Origin: Velthaea sp965214335
Lineage (GTDB): Bacteria; Vulcanimicrobiota; Vulcanimicrobiia; Vulcanimicrobiales; Vulcanimicrobiaceae
Direction: 5' to 3'
Assembly (NCBI GenBank): GCA_965214335.1
Contig: CBDCBO010000008.1
Coordinates: 310,001-374,000, forward strand
DNA: 64,000 nt
This document shows, piece after piece, positions 25,450 to 33,796 of the stretch. The position numbers and the translations under genes were made by a program. The notes beneath the pieces were generated by a model, which was not told the origin of the DNA, searched no databases, and saw only the letters and a program-made list of their open reading frames with translations. Within the stretch, counting starts at the first letter, position 1. Each line of letters begins with the position of its first letter.

Positions 25450-26877
25450 ATGGGCCTCACGACACTTAGCGAGGGGCGAGTATTGTTTTTTCTGGCGGAC
25501 GCGAATCCGTTATATGCAGCGCCGGATTGGCTCAACTCCGGCGACACGGCATGGCAGCTGACGTCGGCGACGCTGGTCGGCTTGATGAGCCTGCCGGGCT
25601 TGGCTATTCTGTACGGCGGTCTCGTCAAGAAAAAATGGGCGCTCAACTCAGCGGTAATGTGCTTCTACGCGTTCTCCATCGTGTTGCTGTGCTGGTCGTT
25701 GTGGGGCTACAGCATGTCCTTCGGCAACCATTGGCTAGGAATTGCCGGCCAGTGGTTCCTGGGTATACCGCACCCGTCGCTGTCGCCTGAAGCGTTGATT
25801 GGTCAAGCCAATATTCCCGATGCCGCGGCGGGCTTGCCGCCGCTGCGCATGCCGGGCTCCGCGATGATCTACTTCCAGTTCGTGTTCGCGGCGATCACGC
25901 CGCTGCTGATCGCCGGCTCCGTGCTCGGGCGCATGAACTTCAAAGCGTGGATGATCTTCGTGCCATTGTGGAGCACGTTCGTCTACACCGTCGGTGCATT
26001 TTCGATCTGGGGCGGCGGCTGGCTCTCGCAGCTCGGCGCGCTCGACTATTCGGGCGGTTACGTCATTCATTTGGCGGCCGGCGTTTCGGGTTTCGTTGCC
26101 GCCGCCATGGTTGGCGCGCGTTCGCTCCAAGACCGCAAAGATTTCGAGCCCAATAATTTGATCATGGCGTTTGCCGGCGCCGGTATTCTGTGGCTCGGCT
26201 GGAACGGCTTTAACGGCGGCGACCCGTATACGTCCAACATGGACGCCGGTGCGGCCGTCTTCAATACCAACCTGTGCACGGCGACATCGCTGCTCGTGTG
26301 GCTGATTCTCGACATGTTCGCGACCAAGAAACCGAACGCGGTTTCGATGATTAACGGGATGATCGTCGGCCTCGTCGCGATCACGCCGGCCGCCGGTTAC
26401 GTCGACGGCTACGGCGCACTGTTCATCGGTTTGATCGTCGGAGGCATCGCGTGGTTCAGCCTCAACCGCATCGGCAATATGCCGATGCTCAAACGCGTCG
26501 ACGACACGTTCGGCGTGCTGCACACGCACGGTGTGGCCGGACTCTTCGGCGGCCTGATGGTCGGCATCTTCGGCAACCCGGCGATGGTCGAATACTACAC
26601 GCACGATCCCAAAGGCTCGGTGGTTTCGGCATCCGGCTTGTTCTACGGTGGCGGACTAACGCAGCTTCTCCATCAGATCGAAGCTGCGGCGTTCATCATC
26701 ATCTACAATGCCGTCGGCACCTATGTTGTCCTCAAGATTACCTCGTTTATTGTGCCGCTGCGCGCGAGCGAGGGTGACGTGGAGGGCGGCGATCTGGCGA
26801 TCCACGGCATCGATCCGATGCCATTGATTCTCACCACGCCCAACGGCGTTCGCCCGGCGGCCGAAACCCGGCTCTAA
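25450..26877 (+). CDS. amt: ammonium transporter (Amt/MEP family)
   Basis: This is a 475-residue polytopic membrane protein with the 11-helix Amt pattern. The family signature FDYSGGYVIHLAAG-type segment reads ALDYSGGYVIHLAAGVSGF and contains the first twin histidine. The second is in VLHTHGVAGLFGG. The FAGAGILWLGWNGFNGG and NTNLCTATSLLVWL helices also match. The C-terminal tail EGDVEGGDLAIHGIDPM is the usual conserved tail seen to contact GlnK. No glnK gene is adjacent here. A hydrophobic stretch at residues 10-30 may be a signal-like first segment. A strong terminator follows 37 bases downstream. With gdhA elsewhere in the window it points to ammonium assimilation. Confidence 0.96.
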   Translation: MGLTTLSEGRVLFFLADANPLYAAPDWLNSGDTAWQLTSATLVGLMSLPGLAILYGGLVKKKWALNSAVMCFYAFSIVLLCWSLWGYSMSFGNHWLGIAGQWFLGIPHPSLSPEALIGQANIPDAAAGLPPLRMPGSAMIYFQFVFAAITPLLIAGSVLGRMNFKAWMIFVPLWSTFVYTVGAFSIWGGGWLSQLGALDYSGGYVIHLAAGVSGFVAAAMVGARSLQDRKDFEPNNLIMAFAGAGILWLGWNGFNGGDPYTSNMDAGAAVFNTNLCTATSLLVWLILDMFATKKPNAVSMINGMIVGLVAITPAAGYVDGYGALFIGLIVGGIAWFSLNRIGNMPMLKRVDDTFGVLHTHGVAGLFGGLMVGIFGNPAMVEYYTHDPKGSVVSASGLFYGGGLTQLLHQIEAAAFIIIYNAVGTYVVLKITSFIVPLRASEGDVEGGDLAIHGIDPMPLILTTPNGVRPAAETRL

Positions 26878-26913
26878 TCCCGCCGGCCTCAATGAGTCTG
26901 CCTAGTTAACGAT

Positions 26914-26954
26914 TTGCTCCGGTCGGCCTCGGCGGACCGGAGCAATTTTTTTTT
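26914..26954 (+). terminator. intrinsic terminator after amt
   Basis: An 11-base perfect stem, TTGCTCCGGTC (26914-26924) and GACCGGAGCAA (26935-26945), with a 10-base loop is followed by nine Ts. It ends the amt transcript. The decarboxylase gene arrives from the other side and its stop codon touches the T-run. Confidence 0.9.
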
Positions 26955-28474
26955 CAGGCCACAACGCGGATGGTGCGGAGATCGCTGTCGTATGGGCCTT
27001 GCATCTTGACGCCGGCCTTTTTTTCAAGATCGAGGTAATCGATGATTTCGGCGGTTATTTCTTCACCCGGCGAAATCACCGGAATACCGGGCGGATACGG
27101 CGTGATCACCTCAGCGCAAATACGGCCGGCACTTTTCTTGAACGCCACGAATTCGGTCGGCGCCAGAAACGCTTCGCGCGGCAACAAGCGAATCGGCGGA
27201 ATCTTCGGCAGCTGATAGGTGCCCGTCTTGACTCGCCGTTCGAGCACGCCTGACGGCGAAAAAATGTCGACCGGACGGTCTTCGCGCGCGAGTTCACGCA
27301 CGCCGTAGACTAACTCGTCGGCGGCGTCGACCGTCGTGCCGATGGTGAACAGCGCCAGGCAATTAAACAGATCGGCGAGTTCGCACTGCACGTTGTAGCG
27401 CCGGCGTAAGATCTCTTCTGCTTCGTAACCGGTGTAGCCGAGCTTTTTGACCGTTATGGTGACTTTGGTTGGATCGAGATCGTACACGCCCGGGCGGCCT
27501 TCGAGTTCGTCGCCGAAGCAATAGATGCCCGGAATGTCGTTGAGCCGGCGCCGCGTGTCATTCGCAATTTCGATCGTCCGCGATAAGAGCGCCGGACCTT
27601 CGAGCGCCATCTGACGACGCGCGACGTCGAGCGACGCGACCAGCACGAGATTGGGTGACGTCGACAGAAATAATTTGTAGACCGCCTTGAGCCGGTCGAG
27701 CTTGATCCGGTCGCCCCGCACGTGCAGCATCGCGGTTTGCGATAGCGAACCGAGCATTTTGTGCGTCGAGTTGATGCACATGTCCGCGCCGGCTTGCATT
27801 GCGGACGGCGGCAGCGCCGGATGGAAGTGGAAGTGCGGTCCCCAAGCTTCGTCGACGAGTAGCGGAATGCCGTATTCGTGTGCCACCGCGGCGATTCCGG
27901 CGATGTCGGCGGCGACGCCGTAATACGTCGGCGATACGATATACACGCAAGCGATGTCGCGATTGTGTTCGAGCGCGGCGCGGACCGTTGCCGGCGTAAC
28001 AGCGTGATCCATGTGCAGCGTCTCGTCGACCTCAGGCTGCATCCAGACCGGAAAGGCGCCGCTCATGATCAGCCCGCCCATGGCCGACTTGTGCGAATTA
28101 CGCGGTAACAAGATGCGCTCGCCCGGATTGAGCGCCGTCATCATCATGCACTGGTTGCCGCTGGTCGAGCCGTTGATCAAAAAGAACGAATGCTCCGCGC
28201 CGAAACATTCGGCGGCCAGCTCCTGAGCTTCAACGAGCGGCCCCTCGGGCTGCAACAGGTCGTCGAGCCCGCGGATTTGGGTCAAGTCGATCGCGAGCAC
28301 GTTGTCGCCGACAAAGTCGCGGAAAGCCCGCTCCATGCCGATGCCTTGCTTGTGACCGGGCGTATGGAACGGAATGACGCCCGCATCGACGTAATCGAGC
28401 AGTACTTGAAAGTACGGCGCGCGGGTTTGATCGAGCTTATAGCCCGGGACGATTACCGGTTCGCGAACGATCAC
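26954..28474 (-). CDS. Orn/Lys/Arg decarboxylase family (SpeA-like, Bacillus type)
   Basis: This is a fold-type I PLP enzyme that decarboxylates a basic amino acid, feeding polyamine synthesis if the substrate is arginine. It has the family start TPGHKQG, a PLP-phosphate region NGSTSGNQ, the aspartate in LLVDEAWGPHFHF, and the Schiff-base lysine in STHKMLGSLSQTA. The C-terminal domain with PPGIPVISPGE is present. Bacillus-type enzymes of about 490-510 residues fit. The frame is open to 28540, but that N-terminus is hydrophobic and unlike the family. A TATAAT box at 28490-28485 lies inside it, so the GTG at 28474 (VREPVIVPGYKLDQ) is preferred. Substrate specificity cannot be read with certainty. 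Confidence 0.88.
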   Translation of the reverse strand: MIVREPVIVPGYKLDQTRAPYFQVLLDYVDAGVIPFHTPGHKQGIGMERAFRDFVGDNVLAIDLTQIRGLDDLLQPEGPLVEAQELAAECFGAEHSFFLINGSTSGNQCMMMTALNPGERILLPRNSHKSAMGGLIMSGAFPVWMQPEVDETLHMDHAVTPATVRAALEHNRDIACVYIVSPTYYGVAADIAGIAAVAHEYGIPLLVDEAWGPHFHFHPALPPSAMQAGADMCINSTHKMLGSLSQTAMLHVRGDRIKLDRLKAVYKLFLSTSPNLVLVASLDVARRQMALEGPALLSRTIEIANDTRRRLNDIPGIYCFGDELEGRPGVYDLDPTKVTITVKKLGYTGYEAEEILRRRYNVQCELADLFNCLALFTIGTTVDAADELVYGVRELAREDRPVDIFSPSGVLERRVKTGTYQLPKIPPIRLLPREAFLAPTEFVAFKKSAGRICAEVITPYPPGIPVISPGEEITAEIIDYLDLEKKAGVKMQGPYDSDLRTIRVVA

Positions 28475-28484
28475 AACGGCCGGA

Positions 28485-28490
28485 ATTATA
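28485..28490 (-). promoter_or_regulatory. perfect -10 box directly upstream of the decarboxylase start
   Basis: On the minus strand TATAAT stands 10 bases before the GTG at 28474. With the usual 6-8 base spacing, transcription would begin at or within a few bases of the start codon, giving a leaderless or nearly leaderless mRNA. The -35 region (17 bases upstream) is not a good match to TTGACA. Confidence 0.5.
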
Positions 28491-28542
28491 GCACGGATCA
28501 GCGCGAAGGGGATGAGGCCAAAAACCGGAAGCCTCCGCACTG

Positions 28543-29091
28543 ATGATTGACGTACGTTCGGCGGCGGCGCCGCGCTCTTTGGGCATCCGGGTGCTGCTCG
28601 TCGTGGCGGGGTCGATGCTCATGGCGTTGAGCGCGAAGTTGAGCGTTCCCATGCTTCCGATACCGATTACCGGCCAAACCTTGGCGATTCCACTGCTCGT
28701 GGCGCTGCTCGGGCGCAACCAAGCAACGTTTGCGATCCTGGCGTATTTGCTCGAAGGCGCACTGGGCTTGCCGGTGTTCGCGGCCGGCGCGTTGATGAGT
28801 GCAACCGGCGGTTATCTCCTGGCGTTTCCCGTCGCGGCCTTTGCGATCGGCACGCTGTACGAGCGCGGGCTCGACCGGAACGTCGGGCTCCGCTTCGCCG
28901 CAGTTTTTGCCGGGACGAGTTTGGTGTTTGTCGGCGGCGTTGCGTGGCTCGTTGCGTTCTACGGGTTATCCATTGGCGGGGCGATCGCCGTGGGAGTCGT
29001 TCCGTTCATCGTCGGCGACTTCATCAAGTGCGGGTTGGCGGCCGCGTTGGCGCCGGCGTGGCCGCGAGTGGCGGCGAAACTCGGGCTTTAA
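28543..29091 (+). CDS. bioY: biotin transporter substrate-binding subunit BioY
   Basis: BioY is the S component of ECF-type biotin uptake. The 182-residue protein has about six hydrophobic helices and the family motifs: PIPITGQTLAIPL (residues about 40-52), the central YLLEGALGLPVFA, SATGGYLLAFPVAA (G-G-Y-L-x-x-F), and the terminal IVGDFIKCGLAAAL (GD-x-x-K). The ATG start follows closely on the divergent decarboxylase promoter region. No EcfA or EcfT genes are nearby, so the protein works either alone or with a shared energising module elsewhere. A short gap separates it from a converging gene. Confidence 0.95.
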   Translation: MIDVRSAAAPRSLGIRVLLVVAGSMLMALSAKLSVPMLPIPITGQTLAIPLLVALLGRNQATFAILAYLLEGALGLPVFAAGALMSATGGYLLAFPVAAFAIGTLYERGLDRNVGLRFAAVFAGTSLVFVGGVAWLVAFYGLSIGGAIAVGVVPFIVGDFIKCGLAAALAPAWPRVAAKLGL

Positions 29092-29113
29092 TCGAGCGCG
29101 AGGTTCCTAGCGC

Positions 29114-29482
29114 TTAGCGCGTGCGGTCGCGCGCCGGATCGGTAAAATTGATGCGGACGAAGAGCCCATCGGCGCTTCGGGTTGCCACTTCGCGTAATTT
29201 GGCCTCCTCGTCGTAAACCACCCGAACGCGATTGCGCGCGTCGTACGCCCGCCGAGCGCGGGTCTGCGGATCGTCAGCGACGGGCAGCGGCACGTCGCCG
29301 TTGGCCGCGATATATGCATCGAGCGCTTCATGCGAGACCTCGACGGTCACGTAGCCGTTCGAGTAGGCCAGGGCCAGTTCCGGGTTGCGACCGTCGTCCG
29401 GCGCGGCGAACGGCGAGCGCGCGCGGCGCGTCGGCGCGACGCGTTTTGGGTCACCGGGCTGCCGCTCGATCCGCGGCATCAT
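29114..29482 (-). CDS. hypothetical protein, 122 residues
   Basis: I do not recognise this protein. It has a basic N-terminus rich in Arg and Pro, then an apparently folded part with SNGYVTVEVSHEALDAYIAA and NRVRVVYDEEAKLREVATRS, which looks like a small alpha/beta unit. No signal peptide or membrane segment is visible. Its ATG overlaps the stop of the next upstream gene (ATGA at 29479-29482), which is good evidence that both are real and coupled. The stop converges on bioY with a gap of about 20 bases. Confidence 0.6.
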   Translation of the reverse strand: MMPRIERQPGDPKRVAPTRRARSPFAAPDDGRNPELALAYSNGYVTVEVSHEALDAYIAANGDVPLPVADDPQTRARRAYDARNRVRVVYDEEAKLREVATRSADGLFVRINFTDPARDRTR

Positions 29483-29667
29483 CGTGGATCGCCCTCGCGT
29501 GGCGCGGCGGCTTCACGGCGCTCATGGGCAATGCGCTCCATCATGGCTTGGGCCTCGGCTTCGGCCACTTCGGCCGCGTGCAAGGCGCCCAAAATTTCCG
29601 CCTCCGTCGCCGGTCGCCGGAATAGCACTCGCCCGGCAGCATCAGATACCGTGATAAACGCGCCCAT
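29479..29667 (-). CDS. hypothetical small protein, 62 residues
   Basis: The frame reads MGAFITVSDAAGRVLFRRPA, then a helical segment ILGALHAAEVAEAEAQAMMERIAHERREAA, which could form a coiled coil. The frame is open to 29775, but the extra part lies in lower-GC sequence and does not read like protein. The ATG at 29667 is therefore preferred, although no strong ribosome binding site was seen. Its stop overlaps the start of the 122-residue gene. Function is unknown. Confidence 0.5.
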   Translation of the reverse strand: MGAFITVSDAAGRVLFRRPATEAEILGALHAAEVAEAEAQAMMERIAHERREAAAPREGDPR

Positions 29668-29820
29668 GCTTGTGTTATCGGCAAGTATGTGGTTTAGGTA
29701 AAGGCCGCGTCGGTAATTTAACCAAGCAAGCTCAGCGCGGAGCAACGGCTGGTATAGGCTGAACGCGAGCGTCAATTCCGCGTGCCAGCGTCAGGCGCCG
29801 GAGATAAGGCTGGAGGCGTC

Positions 29821-30354
29821 CTAGACGATCTCCAGCTGTTCCTCGATGCTCACATTGTATAAGAACAGAAATTTATGCCACTCGCCCGGCAGCGTGTTGC
29901 GCTTCACTCGAATCCAGGGGATGTATTTTGGCGTCTTGGGCTTGCGCTTGAGCGGCATGTTGGCATGTTCGGGTGTCCGGTTGTTTTTACGGTTATTGCA
30001 CCGCATGCACGCACAGACGAGGTTTTCCCACGTCGACGGACCGCCTTTACTGCGCGGATGCACGTGATCGACGGTCATCATGCGTTCGCCTTTGAGACCG
30101 CAATATTGGCACACGTAATCATCACGCAATAAAATGTTCTTCTTGGTAAGCGCGACTTTTTGCATCGGCCGGCGGATGTAATACAGCATCCGAATGATCG
30201 ACGGCATCCGCATCTCGAAGCGCGCCGACGTCAGCATGTGCTCGCGACCGTGCACGACCTCCGCCTTGCCCGAGAAAATGAGCTTGACCGCGCGTTGAAA
30301 ACTGGTAATGTTCAACGCTTCATAGGTGAAATTCAGAACGAGGACGTCAGACAC
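29821..30354 (-). CDS. HNH endonuclease family protein
   Basis: The 177-residue protein contains an HNH nuclease domain: CQYCG at about residues 84-88, VDHVHPRSKGGPSTWENLV (the His-x-x-P-x-S-x-G-G-x-x-x-x-x-N core), then CMRCNNRKNNRTPE, giving the two zinc-binding CxxC pairs. The N-terminal part VLNFTYEALNITSFQRAVKL, with the following GKAEVV motif, is the usual lead-in of the widespread stand-alone HNH proteins found in many environmental bacteria. These are mostly of unknown role. No restriction or phage genes are adjacent. The gene lies between small genes on the same strand. Confidence 0.9.
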   Translation of the reverse strand: MSDVLVLNFTYEALNITSFQRAVKLIFSGKAEVVHGREHMLTSARFEMRMPSIIRMLYYIRRPMQKVALTKKNILLRDDYVCQYCGLKGERMMTVDHVHPRSKGGPSTWENLVCACMRCNNRKNNRTPEHANMPLKRKPKTPKYIPWIRVKRNTLPGEWHKFLFLYNVSIEEQLEIV

Positions 30355-30415
30355 GTTTCCCTCTCTGTTACGGTGGCCGGCTGCGGATACGTGGGGGGAA
30401 GAAAAAGCGAGGCAC

Positions 30416-30682
30416 TCAGCCTCGCAGTTTTACGATCGCCAAGCGCGCTTCGGTGAGCATCACCGATAGGGCGCCATGCGCATCGGGCCTTAAGCGCGGA
30501 GCTATTCGCTCGAACGTCATTCCGGCCACATCGATCGCTAACTGCGCGGACGCGATATCGGGCTCGGCGCCCGGTTCGCGCGGTTCTAGATACGCGCGCG
30601 CGGCATACAGCAGTGTTGCGACCGTCTCGCCCAGCACGGCCTCGATCGGCGGGGCGGCGAGTTGATCCGGACTCGTCGACAT
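30416..30682 (-). CDS. DUF1844 domain protein
   Basis: The protein has the small helical DUF1844 arrangement: an N-terminal segment, then ASAQLAIDVAGMTFERIAPRL, then a C-terminal helix LSVMLTEARLAIVKLRG. This matches the pattern in which a helix with D-x-I-x-x-L precedes a final helix ending in L-x-x-x-R. The ATG at 30682 gives 88 residues. The frame is open to 30715, but the upstream ATG adds residues unlike the family. DUF1844 proteins are typically about 90-130 residues and of unknown function. The gene is 60 bases upstream of the HNH gene on the same strand. Confidence 0.55.
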   Translation of the reverse strand: MSTSPDQLAAPPIEAVLGETVATLLYAARAYLEPREPGAEPDIASAQLAIDVAGMTFERIAPRLRPDAHGALSVMLTEARLAIVKLRG

Positions 30683-30745
30683 GCAGTCGTTCTTCGTAAC
30701 GGGTCGAGCGTTCACCCACTACATTGTGACGGCGGTTGCCTGCCG

Positions 30746-30770
30746 CGAAAGCCGCAGGTCAGCGGCTTCG
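30746..30770 (+). promoter_or_regulatory. stable hairpin in the leader of the TonB receptor gene
   Basis: The arms CG-A-AAGCCGC and GCGGCTT-CG form a nine-pair stem with one bulge and a 6-base loop AGGTCA, about 95 bases before the TTG start at 30865. A second possible stem, CGCC with GGCG around TTGGCCAA, follows up to 30790. No T-run follows, so it is not an ordinary terminator. A structured mRNA leader is possible; I could not match it to a known riboswitch class. Confidence 0.35.
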
Positions 30771-30864
30771 CCACTTGGCCAAAGAAGGCGGATAACGGAC
30801 GCTTAATGTACGCCACAGCGCCGGGACGCAACAGAGCGCCGGCGCATCACGAGTAGGAGTAGCT

Positions 30865-33738
30865 TTGCCTCTACAGTTCTTTTTGCGCGGCGGTACAACC
30901 GCCGTGATTACCGCCATTTTCGCCTTAACGGCGGCCGGTGCGGCCCAAGCTCAAGCTGTTCCCGCGCCGGCGACCGCGCCGGCGGAAAGCTCGCCCGCTC
31001 CCGCGCCCGTGAGCGCCGGCTCGACGGTGCTTCAAGGAGTCGTGCGCAGCGGCACCGGCTTGCCGGTTGCGGGAGCCAATGTGTCGGTCAGCGGGCCCAC
31101 CACTTCCACCGCCACCACCGATGCCGGCGGAGCCTTCACGCTAACGGTCCCGCAGGGCATCTACTCGATTTCGGTCCGCAAAGGCGGCTACAATGCCGCC
31201 CTGCTCTCGAACGTCGTTGCCGTGGGTGGAACGTCGCTGCCGCTCAACGTGACGATGAACCAGGAAGACTTGTCGTCACTGCGCACGATCGGCAGCGTCA
31301 GCACGACGTCGCGCGGCAGCACCATTAATACCGGCGCCGCGTCGTCGTCATTCGTGCCGGCCCAAGCGTTCGCCAATGTCGCCAACCCGCAGATTAACGA
31401 CGTGCTCCAACGCGTGCCCGACGTTACCTTGCAGCACATGGGGAGTCAGCCCGACGTTTCGATCGTCTTGGGCGGCGTGCAGCCGTACGAAACCCAAGTG
31501 CTCATCGACGGCCACCCGCTCGCGCTGGGACAGTTCGGCGTCTGGAACAGCCAGTATTTTCCATCGTACCTGATCGGCGGCGTGGAAACGCAGTCAGGCC
31601 CGGGGAACACGACACCCTTCGCCAACATCGCCGTCGGCGGCACGGTCAATCTGTTGACGCCTGGCTTCACCACCCGGCCGACCGCCGAAATCGTCTACGG
31701 CTCCGACAATTACTCGTCGCAGTATTCAAACTTTCTGGCCACCGGCGCGGTCGGAAAATTACAGTATGTCGCGGGCACCGGCGTCAGCGGCATCAACGGC
31801 CCCTACTACGAAACCAATAAATGCGTGGTCAGCCCCGACAACGGCGGCGCGCTCGATAATCGAACCGGCAACACCGGCGTCATTCAATATTGCGGTGACG
31901 CCAGCGGCTCGTTTTTCAGCAAAGGCGAGCTCGGCAAACTGCGTTACAATTTTTCGTCGGCGACATCGTTTGATGTCGGCTTTACCGGCGCGTGGGGCGG
32001 CTACCAGCCGCAGGGTACCGCGTGGGGCACGTATCTCGGCGCGACGACAATCGAATCGTGCTTGAAGAGCGACCCCAACCGCTGCACGAATCCGGCCAAT
32101 GCGTCGCTGGTCGGCCATACCATCGATGCGTACGGCTGGTACACCGGATCGTCGGTCTATAACAACCAGTGGCTGTACGACGCCCAATTGCGCACGACGC
32201 TGGGAAACAACACCATTCTCGTGCGTCCATACATCGGTGAGATTCAACCCGAAGTTATCACCGGCGGCGATATACAGGCTTCGTATCCGTCGTTCTTTGG
32301 GCCGCTGCCGGGGTCGCCGAATTACGCGGCACCAACCTTTGCTCCCGGTGCGACGATTCCATCGACGTTTAACTTCAGTAAAAACGGCACGCCCTTCGAG
32401 CAAAGCTGCGCCAACAATTTCAGCAACGTTGCCAGCGTCGCCGGGACCTCGGTCGTCTCGGCTAACGGGCAGCAAGAATGTTTTGGATCGGCCTACCAAA
32501 CGTACGAACAAGATAAACTGTATGGTACGACGATTTCTTTTCTGCACCCGATGGGCAATAACGTCATCGGCCTCAACTATGATTTTCATGGGCAAAGCAC
32601 GTTCGCGTACATCAACTCACCGGCCAACGTTTCGGTACCATTTTCAACCGATCGCTACTCGACGTTCTCGCTCACCGGCAGCTTCGGCGTCGTCAAGAAC
32701 GTCAACCTAAACCTGGGACTTTACGATACGCGCTGGACGGTGAGCGGCGTGCAGCCGTTGCTCGGCGCGACCGGTCAGCCCGTTGTCGATGCAAGCGGAA
32801 GCACCGTACTCACCGGTCTCGGCCGCGGCGTCTCACGCTTCGATCCGCACGTCGCTTTCACGTTCCGGCCCACGGGCGATGTCTCGTATCGGGCCGCGTT
32901 CGGTACGTCGGCAACGTTCCCGTTCGTTGGCCAAGTCAGCGGTCTTGCGACCTACGAACAGCCGGCTGCATCACTGGGCCCGCCGTTCCAACTCGGCGGC
33001 ACGCTGACGGAGAAAAATCCGACGCTCGATCCCGAAGTGAGCATCGCCTATAACCTCGGTGTCGACAAACGGTTCGGCAATGCATCGGTGCTCAGCTTCG
33101 ATCTTTCCGACACCATCGTTCATAACGTGTTCGAACAGCTCACCACGAGCGTACCGCTCAACGGCGGCTTAGAGGGCATTTTTTCGGTAGTCAACGTAGC
33201 CCGGCTGCACGCCGAACTCGCGACGGTGCGATATGCGTACGCGCCGCGCGTTGGCCTGGGCGTGAACGCGGCGATCGCGGCGAATCGGTCGATCATCGAC
33301 GGCCTGCCGCTCGGCTTCACCGGGCCGCCGACGAACGGAACGCAAATTTGCGGCAACGGCGTCGTCATCGGTATCGCCACCTGCGTGCCCTATCTCAAAG
33401 GTTACGGACAACTCAATTACCGCGCGCACGGCGGCGCGTTCGTGGGTCTAGGCGTGGAGTACGAAGGCAAGAACAACAGCTTCTTCCAACCGCCTTTCGC
33501 GCTGGTCGATTTTACCTTCCGCAAACCGGTGACGCGTTCGGTCGAGATGCTCGTTGGAGTCGAAAATCTGCTCAATACCAACGTGTTCTCCAATGCATCG
33601 AATCTCGCGTCGCCGAACGCCGGCACGCCGCTCGTCGCGCAGACCGCGACCGGCGGTCAAGCCGCTTTCGTTCCGATTCTCGTGCCGGCACCGCCGCGCA
33701 CCCTGCGCGTGCAAATCCGGCTGCATACCGGACGCTAG
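30865..33738 (+). CDS. TonB-dependent receptor with N-terminal carboxypeptidase-like (CarbopepD_reg) domain
   Basis: This 957-residue outer-membrane receptor has a signal peptide (about residues 1-31, ending AAGAAQAQA), an Ala/Pro-rich linker, a beta-sandwich regulatory domain (about 52-130; LQGVVRSGTGLPVAGANVSV), then the plug (about 150-270; INDVLQRVPDVTL, VLIDGHPLALG, GGTVNLLTPGF) and a beta barrel ending LRVQIRLHTGR. Substrate import depends on TonB/ExbBD, which are not in the window. The ligand cannot be read. The TTG start has AGGAG 10 bases upstream. The final residue is Arg rather than the aromatic residue common in barrel ends. A terminator follows. Confidence 0.9.
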   Translation: MPLQFFLRGGTTAVITAIFALTAAGAAQAQAVPAPATAPAESSPAPAPVSAGSTVLQGVVRSGTGLPVAGANVSVSGPTTSTATTDAGGAFTLTVPQGIYSISVRKGGYNAALLSNVVAVGGTSLPLNVTMNQEDLSSLRTIGSVSTTSRGSTINTGAASSSFVPAQAFANVANPQINDVLQRVPDVTLQHMGSQPDVSIVLGGVQPYETQVLIDGHPLALGQFGVWNSQYFPSYLIGGVETQSGPGNTTPFANIAVGGTVNLLTPGFTTRPTAEIVYGSDNYSSQYSNFLATGAVGKLQYVAGTGVSGINGPYYETNKCVVSPDNGGALDNRTGNTGVIQYCGDASGSFFSKGELGKLRYNFSSATSFDVGFTGAWGGYQPQGTAWGTYLGATTIESCLKSDPNRCTNPANASLVGHTIDAYGWYTGSSVYNNQWLYDAQLRTTLGNNTILVRPYIGEIQPEVITGGDIQASYPSFFGPLPGSPNYAAPTFAPGATIPSTFNFSKNGTPFEQSCANNFSNVASVAGTSVVSANGQQECFGSAYQTYEQDKLYGTTISFLHPMGNNVIGLNYDFHGQSTFAYINSPANVSVPFSTDRYSTFSLTGSFGVVKNVNLNLGLYDTRWTVSGVQPLLGATGQPVVDASGSTVLTGLGRGVSRFDPHVAFTFRPTGDVSYRAAFGTSATFPFVGQVSGLATYEQPAASLGPPFQLGGTLTEKNPTLDPEVSIAYNLGVDKRFGNASVLSFDLSDTIVHNVFEQLTTSVPLNGGLEGIFSVVNVARLHAELATVRYAYAPRVGLGVNAAIAANRSIIDGLPLGFTGPPTNGTQICGNGVVIGIATCVPYLKGYGQLNYRAHGGAFVGLGVEYEGKNNSFFQPPFALVDFTFRKPVTRSVEMLVGVENLLNTNVFSNASNLASPNAGTPLVAQTATGGQAAFVPILVPAPPRTLRVQIRLHTGR

Positions 33739-33749
33739 CTTAACTCATT

Positions 33750-33796
33750 GCAGCCGGCGTACTTTAACGCCGGCTGCCTTCTGGGCTCGCTTTTTT
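33750..33796 (+). terminator. probable bidirectional terminator between the receptor and P450 genes
   Basis: An 11-base perfect stem GCAGCCGGCGT (33750-33760) and ACGCCGGCTGC (33767-33777) with loop ACTTTA lies just after the receptor stop. A six-T run follows at 33791-33796, 13 bases after the stem. It overlaps the stop of the converging P450 gene. The distance of the T-run makes it less than ideal. Confidence 0.6.

Noticed and set aside
25170..25469. Open frames on both strands in the Ycf45-amt gap
   Set aside because: They overlap the promoter region and have no family-like content.
29668..29775. Longer start for the 62-residue hypothetical gene
   Set aside because: The upstream part lies in lower-GC sequence and does not read like coding sequence.
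30740..30864. Cobalamin or cyclic-di-GMP riboswitch before the TonB receptor
   Set aside because: The B12 box and the conserved GEMM core are not present; only an unassigned hairpin is supported.
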